From: an uncultured Clostridia bacterium
Lineage (GTDB): Bacteria > Bacillota_A > Clostridia > TANB77 > CAG-508
Assembly (NCBI GenBank): GCA_944388685.1
Contig: CALXJS010000048.1
Span: 1 to 11,703, forward strand
Length of the DNA stretch: 11,703 nt
Direction: 5' to 3'
Shown here: piece by piece, positions 1-7,222 of the stretch
How the letters are laid out: every line of letters begins with the position of its first letter
How positions within the stretch are numbered: position 1 is the stretch's first letter
Program-made: the position numbers and the translations under genes
The notes under the pieces: model-generated
Seen by the model: the letters and a program-made list of their open reading frames with translations, nothing else
Databases searched by the model: none
What the model was told of the DNA's origin: nothing

Positions 1-317
1 TTAGCAGCTGTTTTGATTGATGTAATTTCTACTTTTGTATATGGTTGTCTATGTCCTTGTTTTCTTCTATAATTCTTTTTAGCTTTCATTTTGAAAACAA
101 TGATTTTTTTACCTTTACCATGAGAAACTACTTTTCCTTCTACTTTTACACCTTTCACATAAGGATTTCCAACTTGTACTTTTCCATCTTCTGAAACTAG
201 TATAACATTATCAAAAGTAACTTTTTTACCTTCTTCTGCATCTAGTTTTTCAAAAAATACAACATCTCCTTCTGCTACTTTGTATTGTTTTCCACAGCTT
301 TCAATTATTGCGTACAT
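1..317 (-). CDS. rplU: 50S ribosomal protein L21, 3' end outside window
   Basis: This is ribosomal protein L21, a component of the large ribosomal subunit that binds 23S rRNA. The start is [18 protein letters not shown], and near the C-terminus is the family hallmark [15 protein letters not shown] (about residues 80-94). Both are unmistakable for L21. The window shows 105 codons from ATG at 317. The frame is still open at base 1, so only the last few residues and the stop are missing. A strong Shine-Dalgarno (minus-strand AAGGGAGGTG, 326-335) fixes the start. In Bacillota rplU usually begins an rplU-ysxB-rpmA operon, so rpmA is expected just beyond base 1; that is inference. The gene has its own promoter and structured leader at 350-451. 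Confidence 0.97.
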   Translation of the reverse strand, partial: MYAIIESCGKQYKVAEGDVVFFEKLDAEEGKKVTFDNVILVSEDGKVQVGNPYVKGVKVEGKVVSHGKGKKIIVFKMKAKKNYRRKQGHRQPYTKVEITSIKTAA

Positions 318-349
318 CTAAAATGCACCTCCCTTATTTGTATACTCGC

Positions 350-421
350 TAATCCTTAAAAAAGGTAACTAACGCTATTTGTTAGTATTTATGTACCTTG
401 ACTAAGCGGATTACAGTTACC
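350..421 (-). promoter_or_regulatory. Structured leader of rplU, candidate L21 leader
   Basis: The minus-strand transcript between the promoter and the rplU ribosome binding site folds well. AAGGTA (399-394) pairs with TACCTT (367-362), stacked on ACTAAC (386-381) with GTTAGT (373-368). This gives a 12-bp stem with a 7-nt 5' bulge and a 7-nt loop, followed by TTTT, so it looks like an attenuator. Outside it, TAATCC (413-408) is complementary to GGATTA (355-350) downstream of the hairpin, enclosing it or forming an alternative long-range pair. An L21 leader upstream of rplU is a described RNA family in Bacillota. I assign it by position and structure, not by a covariance model. Confidence 0.6.
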
Positions 422-422
422 T

Positions 423-451
423 ATTTTACCATAAAATGCTATTGGTGTCAA
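423..451 (-). promoter_or_regulatory. Sigma-A promoter of rplU
   Basis: Minus-strand -35 TTGACA (451-446) and -10 TAAAAT (428-423) are separated by 17 bases. The expected start of transcription is near 416, which places the leader at 350-416 in the transcript. Confidence 0.85.
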
Positions 452-481
452 TAATTTGATGTAATTTTTTTGCACAAATTT

Positions 482-519
482 AAGAAAAAAGTTAAAGATT
501 TCTCCTTAACTTTTTTCTT
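482..519 (-). terminator. Intrinsic terminator of the thrS operon
   Basis: A 14-bp perfect inverted repeat has arms at 506-519 and 482-495 and a 10-base loop. The minus-strand 3' arm ends in TTTTTTCTT. The thrS stop codon lies inside the 5' arm. The stem is AT-rich, so efficiency is uncertain, but the position and U-rich tail fit. Confidence 0.7.
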
Positions 520-2440
520 CTATCTTCTCTAATATTTCTGTTGTAAAGTCTTTTATTGATTTTGCTCCAATATCTCCCTCTTCTCTTGAACGAATAGATA
601 CTGTATTTCCTTCTACTTCTTTCTCACCAACAATTAACATGTATGGTATTTTTTGAAGTTGTGCTTCACGTATTTTGTATCCTGTTTTCTCATTTCTATC
701 ATCTACTTCCACACGAATACCTTTTGCTTGTAATTCTTCTTTTACCCTATATGCATATTCATGTTGATTATCTGTAATTGGTAGAATTTTTACTTGTACA
801 GGTGCTACCCATACAGGTAGATTTCCTTTGGTTTCTTCTAATAAGAAAGAAATAAATCTATCTGAAGACCCTAAAATGGCTCTATGGATAACAACTGGTC
901 TATGTGCTTTTCCATCTTCTCCTATATATTCTAGTTCAAATCTTTCTGGCAAAGCAAAATCTAATTGGCATGTAGGAATGGTCACATCATGATTTAATGC
1001 TGTTCTAATTTGAATATCTATTTTAGGTCCATAGAAAGCTGCCTCTCCTTCTGCTTCATAGAAGTCTATATTTAATTCTTTTAAGATTTCTCTTAATTGG
1101 CTTTCTGCTGTTTCCCACATTTCATCATTATCTATATATTTTTCTTTATTTGCTTTATCTCTTAATGATAATCTATACTTGAAGCTTGAAGCTGGGAAAC
1201 CAAAGTCTTTTTGATATACTTCTTTTATTAAATTTAAAACTCTTCCAACTTCTTCTTTGATTTGGTCTGGTCTTACAAATAAATGGGCGTCATTTTGGCA
1301 CATTTGACGAACTCTTTCTAATCCACAAACACTTCCACTTGATTCATAACGGAAATCATGTGCTAATTCTCCTATACGGATTGGTAAGTCTCTATATGAG
1401 TGCATTTGATGTTTATATATCAACATATGATGTGGACAATTCATTGGTCTTAATACCATTTCTTCATTATCCATTTTCATAACAGGGAACATATCTTCTT
1501 TATAATGATCCCAATGTCCACTTGTTTTGTATAATTCTACATTGGCAAGTGATGGTGTATAAACATGCGCATATCCTAATGCAATTTCTTTGTCTTGAAT
1601 ATATCTTTCCAAAATTCTTCTAATGGTTGCACCATTTGGTAAATACATTGGAAGTCCTGATCCTACTAATTTATGTGTCATAAAGATGTCTAAATCTTTT
1701 CCAATTTTTCTGTGGTCTCTTTGTTTAGCTTCTTCTAAAAAGTCTAGATATTCTTGCAATTGACTAGCTTTAGGGAATGAGATTGCATAAATTCTTTGAA
1801 GCATTTTATTTTTTTCGCTTCCTCTCCAGTAAGCACCTGAAGATGAAAGGATTTTGACTGCTTTTACTTTTCCTGTGCTAAGTAAATGCGGACCTGCACA
1901 TAAATCTGTAAAATCACCTTGTTTATAGAAACTGATTTCTTCTCCTTCTGGTAATTCTTCAATTAGTTCAACTTTATATGGCTGGTCTTTCATTAATTCT
2001 AAAGCTTCTTTTTTAGGTAAAGAAAATCTTTCAATTTCTATATTTTCTTTAATGATTTTTTTCATTTCTTCTTCGATTTTTGCTTTATCCTCATCTGTAA
2101 ATGGTGTTTCCACATCAAAATCATAATAAAATCCATTATCAATACTTGGGCCAATAGCAAATTTTACATCCGGAAATAATCTTTTTACTGCTTGTGCCAT
2201 AATATGTGATGTTGTATGCCAGTAGGCTTTTTTCCCTTCTAAATCTTCCTCTTGGAAAGTATGAATCACTAAATTACAATCTTCTTGTAATTCATATCTT
2301 AAGTCTTTCACCTCTCCATCAACTTCTCCACAAGTTGCATTTCTTGCCAAGCCCTCACTAATTTTTTTAGCCACTTCCAAAATGGTAGTTCCTTTTTCCA
2401 CCTCTAAACTAGACTTGTCCTTTAAACTAACTTTTAACAT
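506..2440 (-). CDS. thrS: Threonine--tRNA ligase
   Basis: This is a cytoplasmic class II aminoacyl-tRNA synthetase that charges tRNA-Thr with threonine. The 644-residue length is typical. It has an N-terminal TGS domain (about 1-63) and then the N2 editing domain, with HTTSH (H75, H79) and DLCAGPH (C181, H185), the residues that remove mischarged serine. The catalytic core has zinc ligands C335 (RPMNCPHHM), H386 (NDAHLF) and H519 (VVIHRAILGS), motif 2 near 361-369 (HDFRYESSG) and motif 3 near 524-535. A C-terminal anticodon-binding domain starts near 545. The start ATG is preceded by AAGGAGG at ideal spacing. It lies 17 bases after an unknown gene, and both follow a threonine T-box, so expression should rise when tRNA-Thr is uncharged. 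Confidence 0.98.
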   Translation of the reverse strand: MLKVSLKDKSSLEVEKGTTILEVAKKISEGLARNATCGEVDGEVKDLRYELQEDCNLVIHTFQEEDLEGKKAYWHTTSHIMAQAVKRLFPDVKFAIGPSIDNGFYYDFDVETPFTDEDKAKIEEEMKKIIKENIEIERFSLPKKEALELMKDQPYKVELIEELPEGEEISFYKQGDFTDLCAGPHLLSTGKVKAVKILSSSGAYWRGSEKNKMLQRIYAISFPKASQLQEYLDFLEEAKQRDHRKIGKDLDIFMTHKLVGSGLPMYLPNGATIRRILERYIQDKEIALGYAHVYTPSLANVELYKTSGHWDHYKEDMFPVMKMDNEEMVLRPMNCPHHMLIYKHQMHSYRDLPIRIGELAHDFRYESSGSVCGLERVRQMCQNDAHLFVRPDQIKEEVGRVLNLIKEVYQKDFGFPASSFKYRLSLRDKANKEKYIDNDEMWETAESQLREILKELNIDFYEAEGEAAFYGPKIDIQIRTALNHDVTIPTCQLDFALPERFELEYIGEDGKAHRPVVIHRAILGSSDRFISFLLEETKGNLPVWVAPVQVKILPITDNQHEYAYRVKEELQAKGIRVEVDDRNEKTGYKIREAQLQKIPYMLIVGEKEVEGNTVSIRSREEGDIGAKSIKDFTTEILEKIEEKS

Positions 2441-2458
2441 AATAAAACCTCCTTTTAA

Positions 2459-3154
2459 TTACATACATCTTTCTTCTCTTTCTATTTTCATTAAACTGCT
2501 TATTCCTTCTTGATACATAGGATTTAGTTGTCGTATAATCACTTCTTTTTTTTCTTTTTGCGTTAAATCTCTTATATCTTTTTCTTCTATTTTAATTCCT
2601 TCTGTTTCATCTAAATCTTCTATATGTTCACTATATCTTATATCATAAAAACTTACCTTTCCACTTTGTTTTGATTTCTTAGAACTTTGGATTACTTTAA
2701 TAATATGAGGATTATCTTTCAATCTTTCTTTAAAAGTATATGTTGTCTTGGAACCTTCTTCATTTCTTTCTAGCATTTCTATTTCCCTTTCTGTTTCTAT
2801 TCCATTTTGATCATATACATATCGAATACTTCTAAATAATCTTTCTATACCATATCTACGATAATCTAATATACATACTTTTTCCATTCCTTCTTTTAAT
2901 CTATTATATAGTATATCTTTTTGCTTTTCTTGTCCTCCATTAAAATCTTTCTCCAATAATGGTAATGCAATTCGTATATCTCCATCTTCGGTTATCCAAA
3001 AATGATTATTATTATTTATTGCCATCTTTTGAATCTGATTTACAATATCTATTATTCTTGGGTTTTCAAGTAACCTTGGATCACAATGTTCACTTTCTAA
3101 TTTTTCAAATATTTCCTCTTCTACTTTTCTTCTTCCAATACTCCTATATAACAT
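2459..3154 (-). CDS. Unrecognised protein between a Thr T-box and thrS
   Basis: This is a 231-residue protein of no family I recognise. It is hydrophilic, rich in Lys, Glu and Ile, with no signal peptide or membrane segment. Several stretches (about 60-135) look helical and acidic/basic alternating. I place the start at ATG 3154 (MLYRSIGRRKVEEE). The longer frame, beginning 25 codons upstream, would translate the T-box and terminator themselves and cannot be real. The only Shine-Dalgarno available is GGGAG, in the 3' arm of the T-box terminator, 10 bases upstream of the ATG. Translation may therefore also depend on the terminator being unfolded. The stop lies 17 bases before thrS, so the two are cotranscribed. 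The position under threonine control suggests a translation-linked role, but the sequence does not show a function. Confidence 0.7.
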   Translation of the reverse strand: MLYRSIGRRKVEEEIFEKLESEHCDPRLLENPRIIDIVNQIQKMAINNNNHFWITEDGDIRIALPLLEKDFNGGQEKQKDILYNRLKEGMEKVCILDYRRYGIERLFRSIRYVYDQNGIETEREIEMLERNEEGSKTTYTFKERLKDNPHIIKVIQSSKKSKQSGKVSFYDIRYSEHIEDLDETEGIKIEEKDIRDLTQKEKKEVIIRQLNPMYQEGISSLMKIEREERCM

Positions 3155-3195
3155 AAAATAAACACTCCCATGGATTTTTTTATCCATAGGAGTGC
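3155..3195 (-). terminator. T-box-controlled terminator hairpin
   Basis: Minus-strand CACTCCTATGGAT (3194-3182) pairs with ATCCATGGGAGTG (3175-3163). This is 13 bp with one U-G pair, followed by TTTATTTT. The 3' arm includes GGGAG, the probable ribosome binding site of the next gene. Confidence 0.9.
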
Positions 3196-3396
3196 ATTTA
3201 TTTATACACGGTTCCATCCCATTTTTCACTTAATTAATAGATGATAACGTATCTAACACGTCTAGCTTATTCACTAGCAACACTTGAAGAGGTAGTTTTT
3301 CAAATATGTTTTTCTAGGTTAACTTTCAGCCACTGGCTAACCCTCTCTTTAGATAACCTTTATTTTACTTTTTCTCTTACTTGTCTTTATCTTATG
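3155..3396 (-). promoter_or_regulatory. Threonine T-box riboswitch
   Basis: This is a leader RNA that senses uncharged tRNA-Thr and permits readthrough into the downstream genes. On the minus strand the order is AGAGAG (3348-3343), the distal-loop GCTGAAAG (3330-3323), a specifier region TGAAAAACTACC with Thr codons ACT (3296-3294) and ACC (3293-3291), and the T-box bulge TGGAACC (3216-3210). The antiterminator forms from GGGA plus GTG around the 7-nt bulge pairing with CACTCCT. That same CACTCCT is the 5' arm of the terminator, so the two folds are mutually exclusive, as in textbook T-boxes. ACT followed by a purine fits the specifier rule better than ACC, but both encode threonine, matching thrS downstream. 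Confidence 0.93.
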
Positions 3397-3402
3397 TTAA
3401 TA

Positions 3403-3431
3403 ATTTTATTACTTTTTTTTAAAAAAGTCAA
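3403..3431 (-). promoter_or_regulatory. Promoter of the T-box/thrS operon
   Basis: Minus-strand -35 TTGACT (3431-3426) and -10 TAAAAT (3408-3403) have a 17-base spacer rich in A and T tracts. It lies back to back with the tRNA promoter; only 8 bases separate the two -35 boxes. Confidence 0.85.
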
Positions 3432-3439
3432 TAGAAATA

Positions 3440-3468
3440 TTTACTTTTATTTTTTTATATTGTATAAT
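3440..3468 (+). promoter_or_regulatory. Promoter of tRNA-Thr
   Basis: -35 TTTACT (3440-3445) and a perfect -10 TATAAT (3463-3468) have a 17-base spacer. The expected start near 3475 leaves about 38 bases of 5' leader for RNase P to remove. Confidence 0.8.
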
Positions 3469-3512
3469 GGATTATAGTTTTCATGAAGTTGAAACTTTTA
3501 ATCTTTTTATTT

Positions 3513-3588
3513 GCTTCTATAGCTCAGTTGGTAGAGTGCAGCCTTGGTAAGGCTGAGGTCACGGGTTCAATTCCCGTTAGAAGCCCCA
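3513..3588 (+). tRNA. tRNA-Thr (anticodon GGU)
   Basis: A 76-base cloverleaf fits fully. The acceptor is GCTTCTA/TAGAAGC, the D arm GCTC/GAGT (one G-U), and the anticodon stem CAGCC/GGCTG with loop TTGGTAA and anticodon GGT at 3546-3548. The variable loop is AGGTC, and the T arm is ACGGG/CCCGT with loop TTCAATT. The 3' CCA is encoded (3586-3588). It decodes ACC and ACU. Oddly, the discriminator base is C73 (3585), whereas tRNA-Thr in this group usually carries U73 and bacterial C73 is typical of tRNA-His. All helices are intact, so it is probably functional. Confidence 0.95.
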
Positions 3589-3591
3589 GAA

Positions 3592-3649
3592 ACAGTTAGA
3601 GTCAGGTTTGTGTCCTCAAATGGACACAAACCTGACTTTAATTGTCTCA
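3592..3649. repeat. Palindromic repeat, copy 1, between tRNA-Thr and sigH
   Basis: The stem arms are 3592-3615 and 3622-3645: 16 perfect inner base pairs (3600-3615 with 3622-3637), then 8 more including two G-U pairs on the plus transcript. The loop is TCAAAT. The outer end is TGAGACAATT on the minus strand, and its TGA is the sigH stop codon. It starts 3 bases after the tRNA CCA, so it may act as terminator for the convergent tRNA and sigH transcripts. It shares its ends (ACAGTT ... AAYTGTCTCA) with the larger palindrome at 4377-4490. Confidence 0.85.
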
Positions 3650-4291
3650 ATCATTTAACATATTTTTCATTGCTTTTTTTCGGATTCTTTGTATTGCATT
3701 ATCTACTGATTTTACTGGTGCATCTAATTGTTTTGCAATTGTAACATAACTATATCCTTTTACATATTGATCTAAAACTTGTTTTTCAAAAGAACTTAAT
3801 GATTTTTCAATTGAAGTTTCAATTTGTTCATAATATTCTTTTTTCATCAAAGTTTCTAATGGATCTTCCACTGTTTTATTGTTCAGTGTATTAATCAATT
3901 CCATTCCATTTTCTTCTTCATTATCATAAGCTGATGCATTTAGTGATAGATAAGAATTTAAAGGCATATGCTTTTGCCTTGTAGAAGATTTGATTGCTGT
4001 TATTAATTGTCTCTCAATACACATATTAGCAAATGATTTAAAACTATTATTTTTATCCTCTTTAAACGTTTTAATAGCCTTAAATAATCCAATTAATCCT
4101 TCTTGTACAATATCTTCTTTTTCTGCTCCCACCATAAAATATTTACTAACTTTTATATTTACCAATTCTTTATATTTATTCATTAAATAAGATAAGGCCT
4201 GTTTATCTCCTTTTTGTATTTCTAAAATCACTTGTTCATCTGTCAATTTATCAAACTGATTTGTAGAAAAGAAAATATTTTCCTTTTGCAT
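3647..4291 (-). CDS. sigH: RNA polymerase sigma-H factor (SigH/Spo0H type)
   Basis: This is a sigma-70 family factor of 214 residues that directs RNA polymerase to transition-phase and early-sporulation promoters in relatives. Region 2 shows KEDIVQEGLIGLFKAIKTF (58-76) for core binding and -10 recognition, followed by FANMCIERQLITAIK and the highly characteristic TRQKHMPLNSYLSL (104-117). These closely match Bacillus SigH. Region 4.2 is a helix-turn-helix around 178-205 (SYVTIAKQLDAPVKSVDNA). ATG at 4291 is preceded by GGAGGG 10 bases away. It has its own promoter at 4326-4353. The stop TGA is the end of the adjacent palindromic repeat. The presence of SigH suggests, but does not prove, a sporulating lineage. 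Confidence 0.93.
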   Translation of the reverse strand: MQKENIFFSTNQFDKLTDEQVILEIQKGDKQALSYLMNKYKELVNIKVSKYFMVGAEKEDIVQEGLIGLFKAIKTFKEDKNNSFKSFANMCIERQLITAIKSSTRQKHMPLNSYLSLNASAYDNEEENGMELINTLNNKTVEDPLETLMKKEYYEQIETSIEKSLSSFEKQVLDQYVKGYSYVTIAKQLDAPVKSVDNAIQRIRKKAMKNMLND

Positions 4292-4325
4292 TCGTCAAAA
4301 TCCCTCCAAATGTCACTTTATTAGT

Positions 4326-4353
4326 ATTATACCATTGAAATCACTGTTGTCAA
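4326..4353 (-). promoter_or_regulatory. Sigma-A promoter of sigH
   Basis: Minus-strand perfect -35 TTGACA (4353-4348) and perfect -10 TATAAT (4331-4326) have a 16-base spacer. The -35 box starts 24 bases from the end of the 110-bp palindrome. Confidence 0.85.
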
Positions 4354-4376
4354 GGGCTATCTTTGTTATTTTTTTA

Positions 4377-4490
4377 ACAGTTGGGGACAGGTTGCTTTTT
4401 GTAGCATTTTTGTCGAAAAATGGCGAATAATCATATTCCTCATTTTTCGACAAAAATGCTACAAAAAGCAACCTGTCCCCAACTGTCTCA
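4377..4490. repeat. Palindromic repeat, copy 2, 46-bp perfect arms
   Basis: The arms at 4377-4422 and 4441-4486 are perfectly complementary (46 bp) around an 18-base loop that itself contains GAATA/TATTC. The arms begin ACAGTTGGGGACAGGTTGC. The minus-strand outer end TGAGACAGTT supplies the TGA stop of the glycoside hydrolase gene. No T-run follows on either strand, so it is not a classic intrinsic terminator, although an RNA hairpin this long would affect the transcript end. It resembles REP/MITE-like palindromes scattered by RAYT-type transposases in other genomes. That parallel is inference; no transposase is in the window. Confidence 0.93.
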
Positions 4491-6239
4491 TAATCCTAAC
4501 GTTTCTTCCAACATTGGCCATACATCTTCTGTTTCCATACCATATTGCCAAGATGCTACACCTGCTAGATTTTTTTCATTGACTAATGAAACTTTTGCTT
4601 TTAATGATTCTACATCTTCTATCCACATTTTCCTTATGTTTGAACCATCTTGATACTCTACATAATATTGTTTTAATTCATCATCCCATGTTCTTTCTAC
4701 ATCATCAGGTAAGATTTCTTCGATATCTTCCATATTGACGGTTGAAGTTCTTACCACTTCTCCATTGGCATCTTCTGTCCATATTCTTGTATAGAATGGG
4801 ATTCCTAAAATCAATTTATCAGAATCAATTTCTTCTGTTTGTAAAAATTTTACTAAATTTAACTCTATCCAATTGTATCCTGCTGTAGTTCCAGCAGTTT
4901 GACTAGAAACGCCATTTTGATCATATCCCATAAATATGATGTAATCTGCTACATCCCCAATAACATTTCTGTCAAAACACAATGACCATGTTTCTCCACC
5001 ATCTGGTGCCGTTACATCAACTGAAACTACCATTCCAATTTCATTTAGTCTAGGTGTTAGTTCTATAATAAATCTTGAATATACATCTTTATCTTCTTGT
5101 TTCATATTTTCAAAATCTATATTAATTCCATCTAAGTCATATGCCACACAAGCATCTACGATTTGCTCAATTAGTTGTTTTCTATTCTCATAACTATTCA
5201 TAATTTCTGATGTAATTTCTAAGCTTTCATTCGCTGCTGGTGCATTAGATACCATTGGCCATACTTTATATCCATTTCCATGTGCCCATTCGATATAAGC
5301 TTCTCCGCTTTCTCCAATATTTTCTCTAAAAATTCCATTTTCATCTATATAAAAGAATGATGGTGATACAACATTCACACCTTCAATTGTCGTTCCTGTT
5401 CTGTCTGGTGCACTGCCAACTTCTGAATAGTAGTCCCATGTCATATTAACTTTTCCTTCAATTTGTTTTTCTTCTGGCATGTCTTCTCTAACTAAATACT
5501 CATTTGCTAATTTATTTGTTTTGATATATCCAATTTTTCCATTTTCTGTTCTTATTCTAGAATATTTTCCATCAGAAGAAATTACAACAACACTATCTCC
5601 TTTTTCTATTCTATCTACTGTTTTTGCAATAAAGTTGGTTGATGATTTGACTGCTAAATTAGAAGTTACAATTGCCTTTTTTTGTTCTCTATCTAATGAG
5701 TCTAATGTTATAACTTTTGTTTCTTCAACATTTCCAATTTCTATGTCATATACTTCTGCCATCTCTGAAATTGGTAAATAGATAACACCATCTCTTTCTA
5801 TTGCACATGCTGATACCTCTTTATCTGCACCATTTATATTTATGACATTTTCTTCTAAACTGACCTCAGCTATTTTTTTATTATAAGTAGTAATAACTTT
5901 ATTATTTTCTTCTTCTAAATAGATATGTTTATCAAAGAAATTGGCGATATCATCTTCTGATAAATAGATAACACCATCTTCTTGTATAATTTCATTTTTT
6001 AAATGTGATGTTACATTATTATTATTGATAACCAAATTTGTTGTTTTGTTTTTATCTAATATAATATAATTATTGGCAATCATTGCAATAATAAATAGTA
6101 CAATTAATGCTAATATAACTATTCCGATTCTTATAATAATTTTCTTCTTTTTCTCCATGTCTTCAGATGACATTCTTTTTGATTTTTTTGTATAATTTAC
6201 TCTTGGATTTTTTTCTAATTCTCTTCTTCCTTTTCCCAT
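4488..6239 (-). CDS. Membrane-anchored family-18 glycoside hydrolase with SH3-like domain
   Basis: This is a 583-residue surface enzyme predicted to act on cell-wall or spore-cortex glycan. It has a basic cytoplasmic N-terminus (1-33) and a single membrane anchor (about 34-58), so the rest lies outside. Residues 66-180 carry paired 'DGVIYLPISEMAEVY'-type segments typical of copper-amine-oxidase N-terminal-like wall modules. About 190-245 is a bacterial SH3-like domain (AVKSSTN ... GKIGYIKTNKL). The GH18 barrel spans about 285-583 with the catalytic motif DGINIDFE (370-377). E377 is the acid/base and D375 its partner, while N373 replaces the middle Asp, as I recall for YaaH/SleL-like spore enzymes. 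YDQNG and SWQYG near the end also fit GH18. ATG 6239 follows AAGGAGAG. Chitinase activity is possible but less likely. Confidence 0.9.
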   Translation of the reverse strand: MGKGRRELEKNPRVNYTKKSKRMSSEDMEKKKKIIIRIGIVILALIVLFIIAMIANNYIILDKNKTTNLVINNNNVTSHLKNEIIQEDGVIYLSEDDIANFFDKHIYLEEENNKVITTYNKKIAEVSLEENVININGADKEVSACAIERDGVIYLPISEMAEVYDIEIGNVEETKVITLDSLDREQKKAIVTSNLAVKSSTNFIAKTVDRIEKGDSVVVISSDGKYSRIRTENGKIGYIKTNKLANEYLVREDMPEEKQIEGKVNMTWDYYSEVGSAPDRTGTTIEGVNVVSPSFFYIDENGIFRENIGESGEAYIEWAHGNGYKVWPMVSNAPAANESLEITSEIMNSYENRKQLIEQIVDACVAYDLDGINIDFENMKQEDKDVYSRFIIELTPRLNEIGMVVSVDVTAPDGGETWSLCFDRNVIGDVADYIIFMGYDQNGVSSQTAGTTAGYNWIELNLVKFLQTEEIDSDKLILGIPFYTRIWTEDANGEVVRTSTVNMEDIEEILPDDVERTWDDELKQYYVEYQDGSNIRKMWIEDVESLKAKVSLVNEKNLAGVASWQYGMETEDVWPMLEETLGL

Positions 6240-6317
6240 ATTTCTCTCCTTTTGTGTTTCATCTTATTTTACATATCATTAAAATCTTTGATTTTTCTAA
6301 CGCACACTTACCTTTAT

Positions 6318-6345
6318 ACTATACCATAAAAACAATATTAGTCAA
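6318..6345 (-). promoter_or_regulatory. Promoter of the GH18 gene
   Basis: Minus-strand -35 TTGACT (6345-6340) and -10 TATAGT (6323-6318) have a 16-base spacer. This gives an untranslated leader of roughly 70 bases. Confidence 0.7.
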
Positions 6346-6362
6346 ATAGTTATTTCTTATTT

Positions 6363-7055
6363 TTATCTTAATTTTTTCATATTCCTCAATTCTTCTTTCT
6401 GTACTTCTGAAATTCTATAAGATTCTATCGCTTTTTGTAAAGCCTTGTTATAAGTAAATTTATCAATTTTAGCTTGTTTTAGATACTGTATAGTCTTATC
6501 ATAAAATTTGATGAGACAAATAGAAATTGCCCATGCAACTGCCATTTGTACATAATACTGATCACTGTTTATACTATCAAATATTGCAAAATCTTTATCT
6601 AGATATTCCTCTGTTATATAGTAATCTAAAATCATTACAACACCAAATCGAATTTCAAATTCCTTATCTGATATCACATATTTTTGCAAAAACGCCCACA
6701 TTTCTTTTACATACTTTTTGGTTATTTTTAGCCCACCACAAAACACGTCACAAACTGCCCAATTATCAATTTTAGGCACAAATTCTTCTATCTCTTTTAA
6801 AATTTCCTGAATGTCTTTACACTTTTCTAATCCAATTAACATTCCTTGTAACATGATTTCTTCATAATATTCATTATCAATATTTTTCAACAAATCTTTT
6901 ATCTCATGTTCTTTTGCTAATTTTTTTGCATAATTTCTTAAAACAGGAACTCTAACTCCAAGTATATTTTCCGTCCCTGGACATAAATTTTTATGAAATT
7001 CTTGATATGTTTTATCTGCTAATTCTTTTAATTCTTTTTTGATAGTTTGATTCAT
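6363..7055 (-). CDS. AlkD-type DNA alkylation repair glycosylase
   Basis: This is a 230-residue all-helical HEAT-like repeat protein of the AlkD family, which excises 3-methyl and 7-methyl purines from DNA. The family N-terminal signature GVRVPVLRNYAKK lies at 33-45. The four residues known from Bacillus cereus AlkD (W109, D113, R148, W187) align with W99 and D103 (DNWAVCDVF), R136 (EIRFGVV) and W175 (VAWAIS), with near-identical spacing, so an active enzyme is expected. I start at ATG 7055, preceded by GGAG six bases away. A GTG five codons upstream lies before that ribosome binding site and is unlikely. I see no clear sigma-A promoter upstream. Confidence 0.92.
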   Translation of the reverse strand: MNQTIKKELKELADKTYQEFHKNLCPGTENILGVRVPVLRNYAKKLAKEHEIKDLLKNIDNEYYEEIMLQGMLIGLEKCKDIQEILKEIEEFVPKIDNWAVCDVFCGGLKITKKYVKEMWAFLQKYVISDKEFEIRFGVVMILDYYITEEYLDKDFAIFDSINSDQYYVQMAVAWAISICLIKFYDKTIQYLKQAKIDKFTYNKALQKAIESYRISEVQKEELRNMKKLR

Positions 7056-7088
7056 TTTTATCTCCAACACTTTTTTATTCGTTTATTT

Positions 7089-7103
7089 AGACAAATTTTG
7101 TCT
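7089..7103. other. Short palindrome between divergent genes
   Basis: AGACAAA-T-TTTGTCT is a perfect 7+1+7 palindrome, 34 bases upstream of the alkD-like start and upstream of the Bax-inhibitor promoter. It could be an operator for the alkD-like gene. In such AT-rich DNA, chance is also plausible. Confidence 0.3.
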
Positions 7104-7222
7104 TAATAAAAATTAATATGTCATTACTATTTTGTGTATACATGTAGATTATATTTTCCTAGAAATTATACACCGAACAGTAACAGTATGTCATATTTTT
7201 ACAAAAAATTCAATAGATTTTA

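Noticed and set aside
3155..3229. A 25-codon N-terminal extension of the unknown gene (start MKNGMEP)
   Set aside because: These codons are the T-box bulge and terminator hairpin themselves, there is no ribosome binding site before the start, and the RNA structure explains the sequence fully.
3241..3477. Small plus-strand open frame over the T-box leader
   Set aside because: It is the antisense of a structured leader, lacks a ribosome binding site and shows no protein-like composition.
4377..4490. Classic intrinsic terminator for the GH18 gene
   Set aside because: The palindrome is very long, but no T-run follows its 3' arm on either strand, so I call it a repeat that may affect the transcript end rather than a standard terminator.
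7056..7070. GTG start five codons upstream in the AlkD-like gene
   Set aside because: GGAG lies between this GTG and ATG 7055 at ideal spacing for the ATG, so the ribosome binding site selects the ATG.
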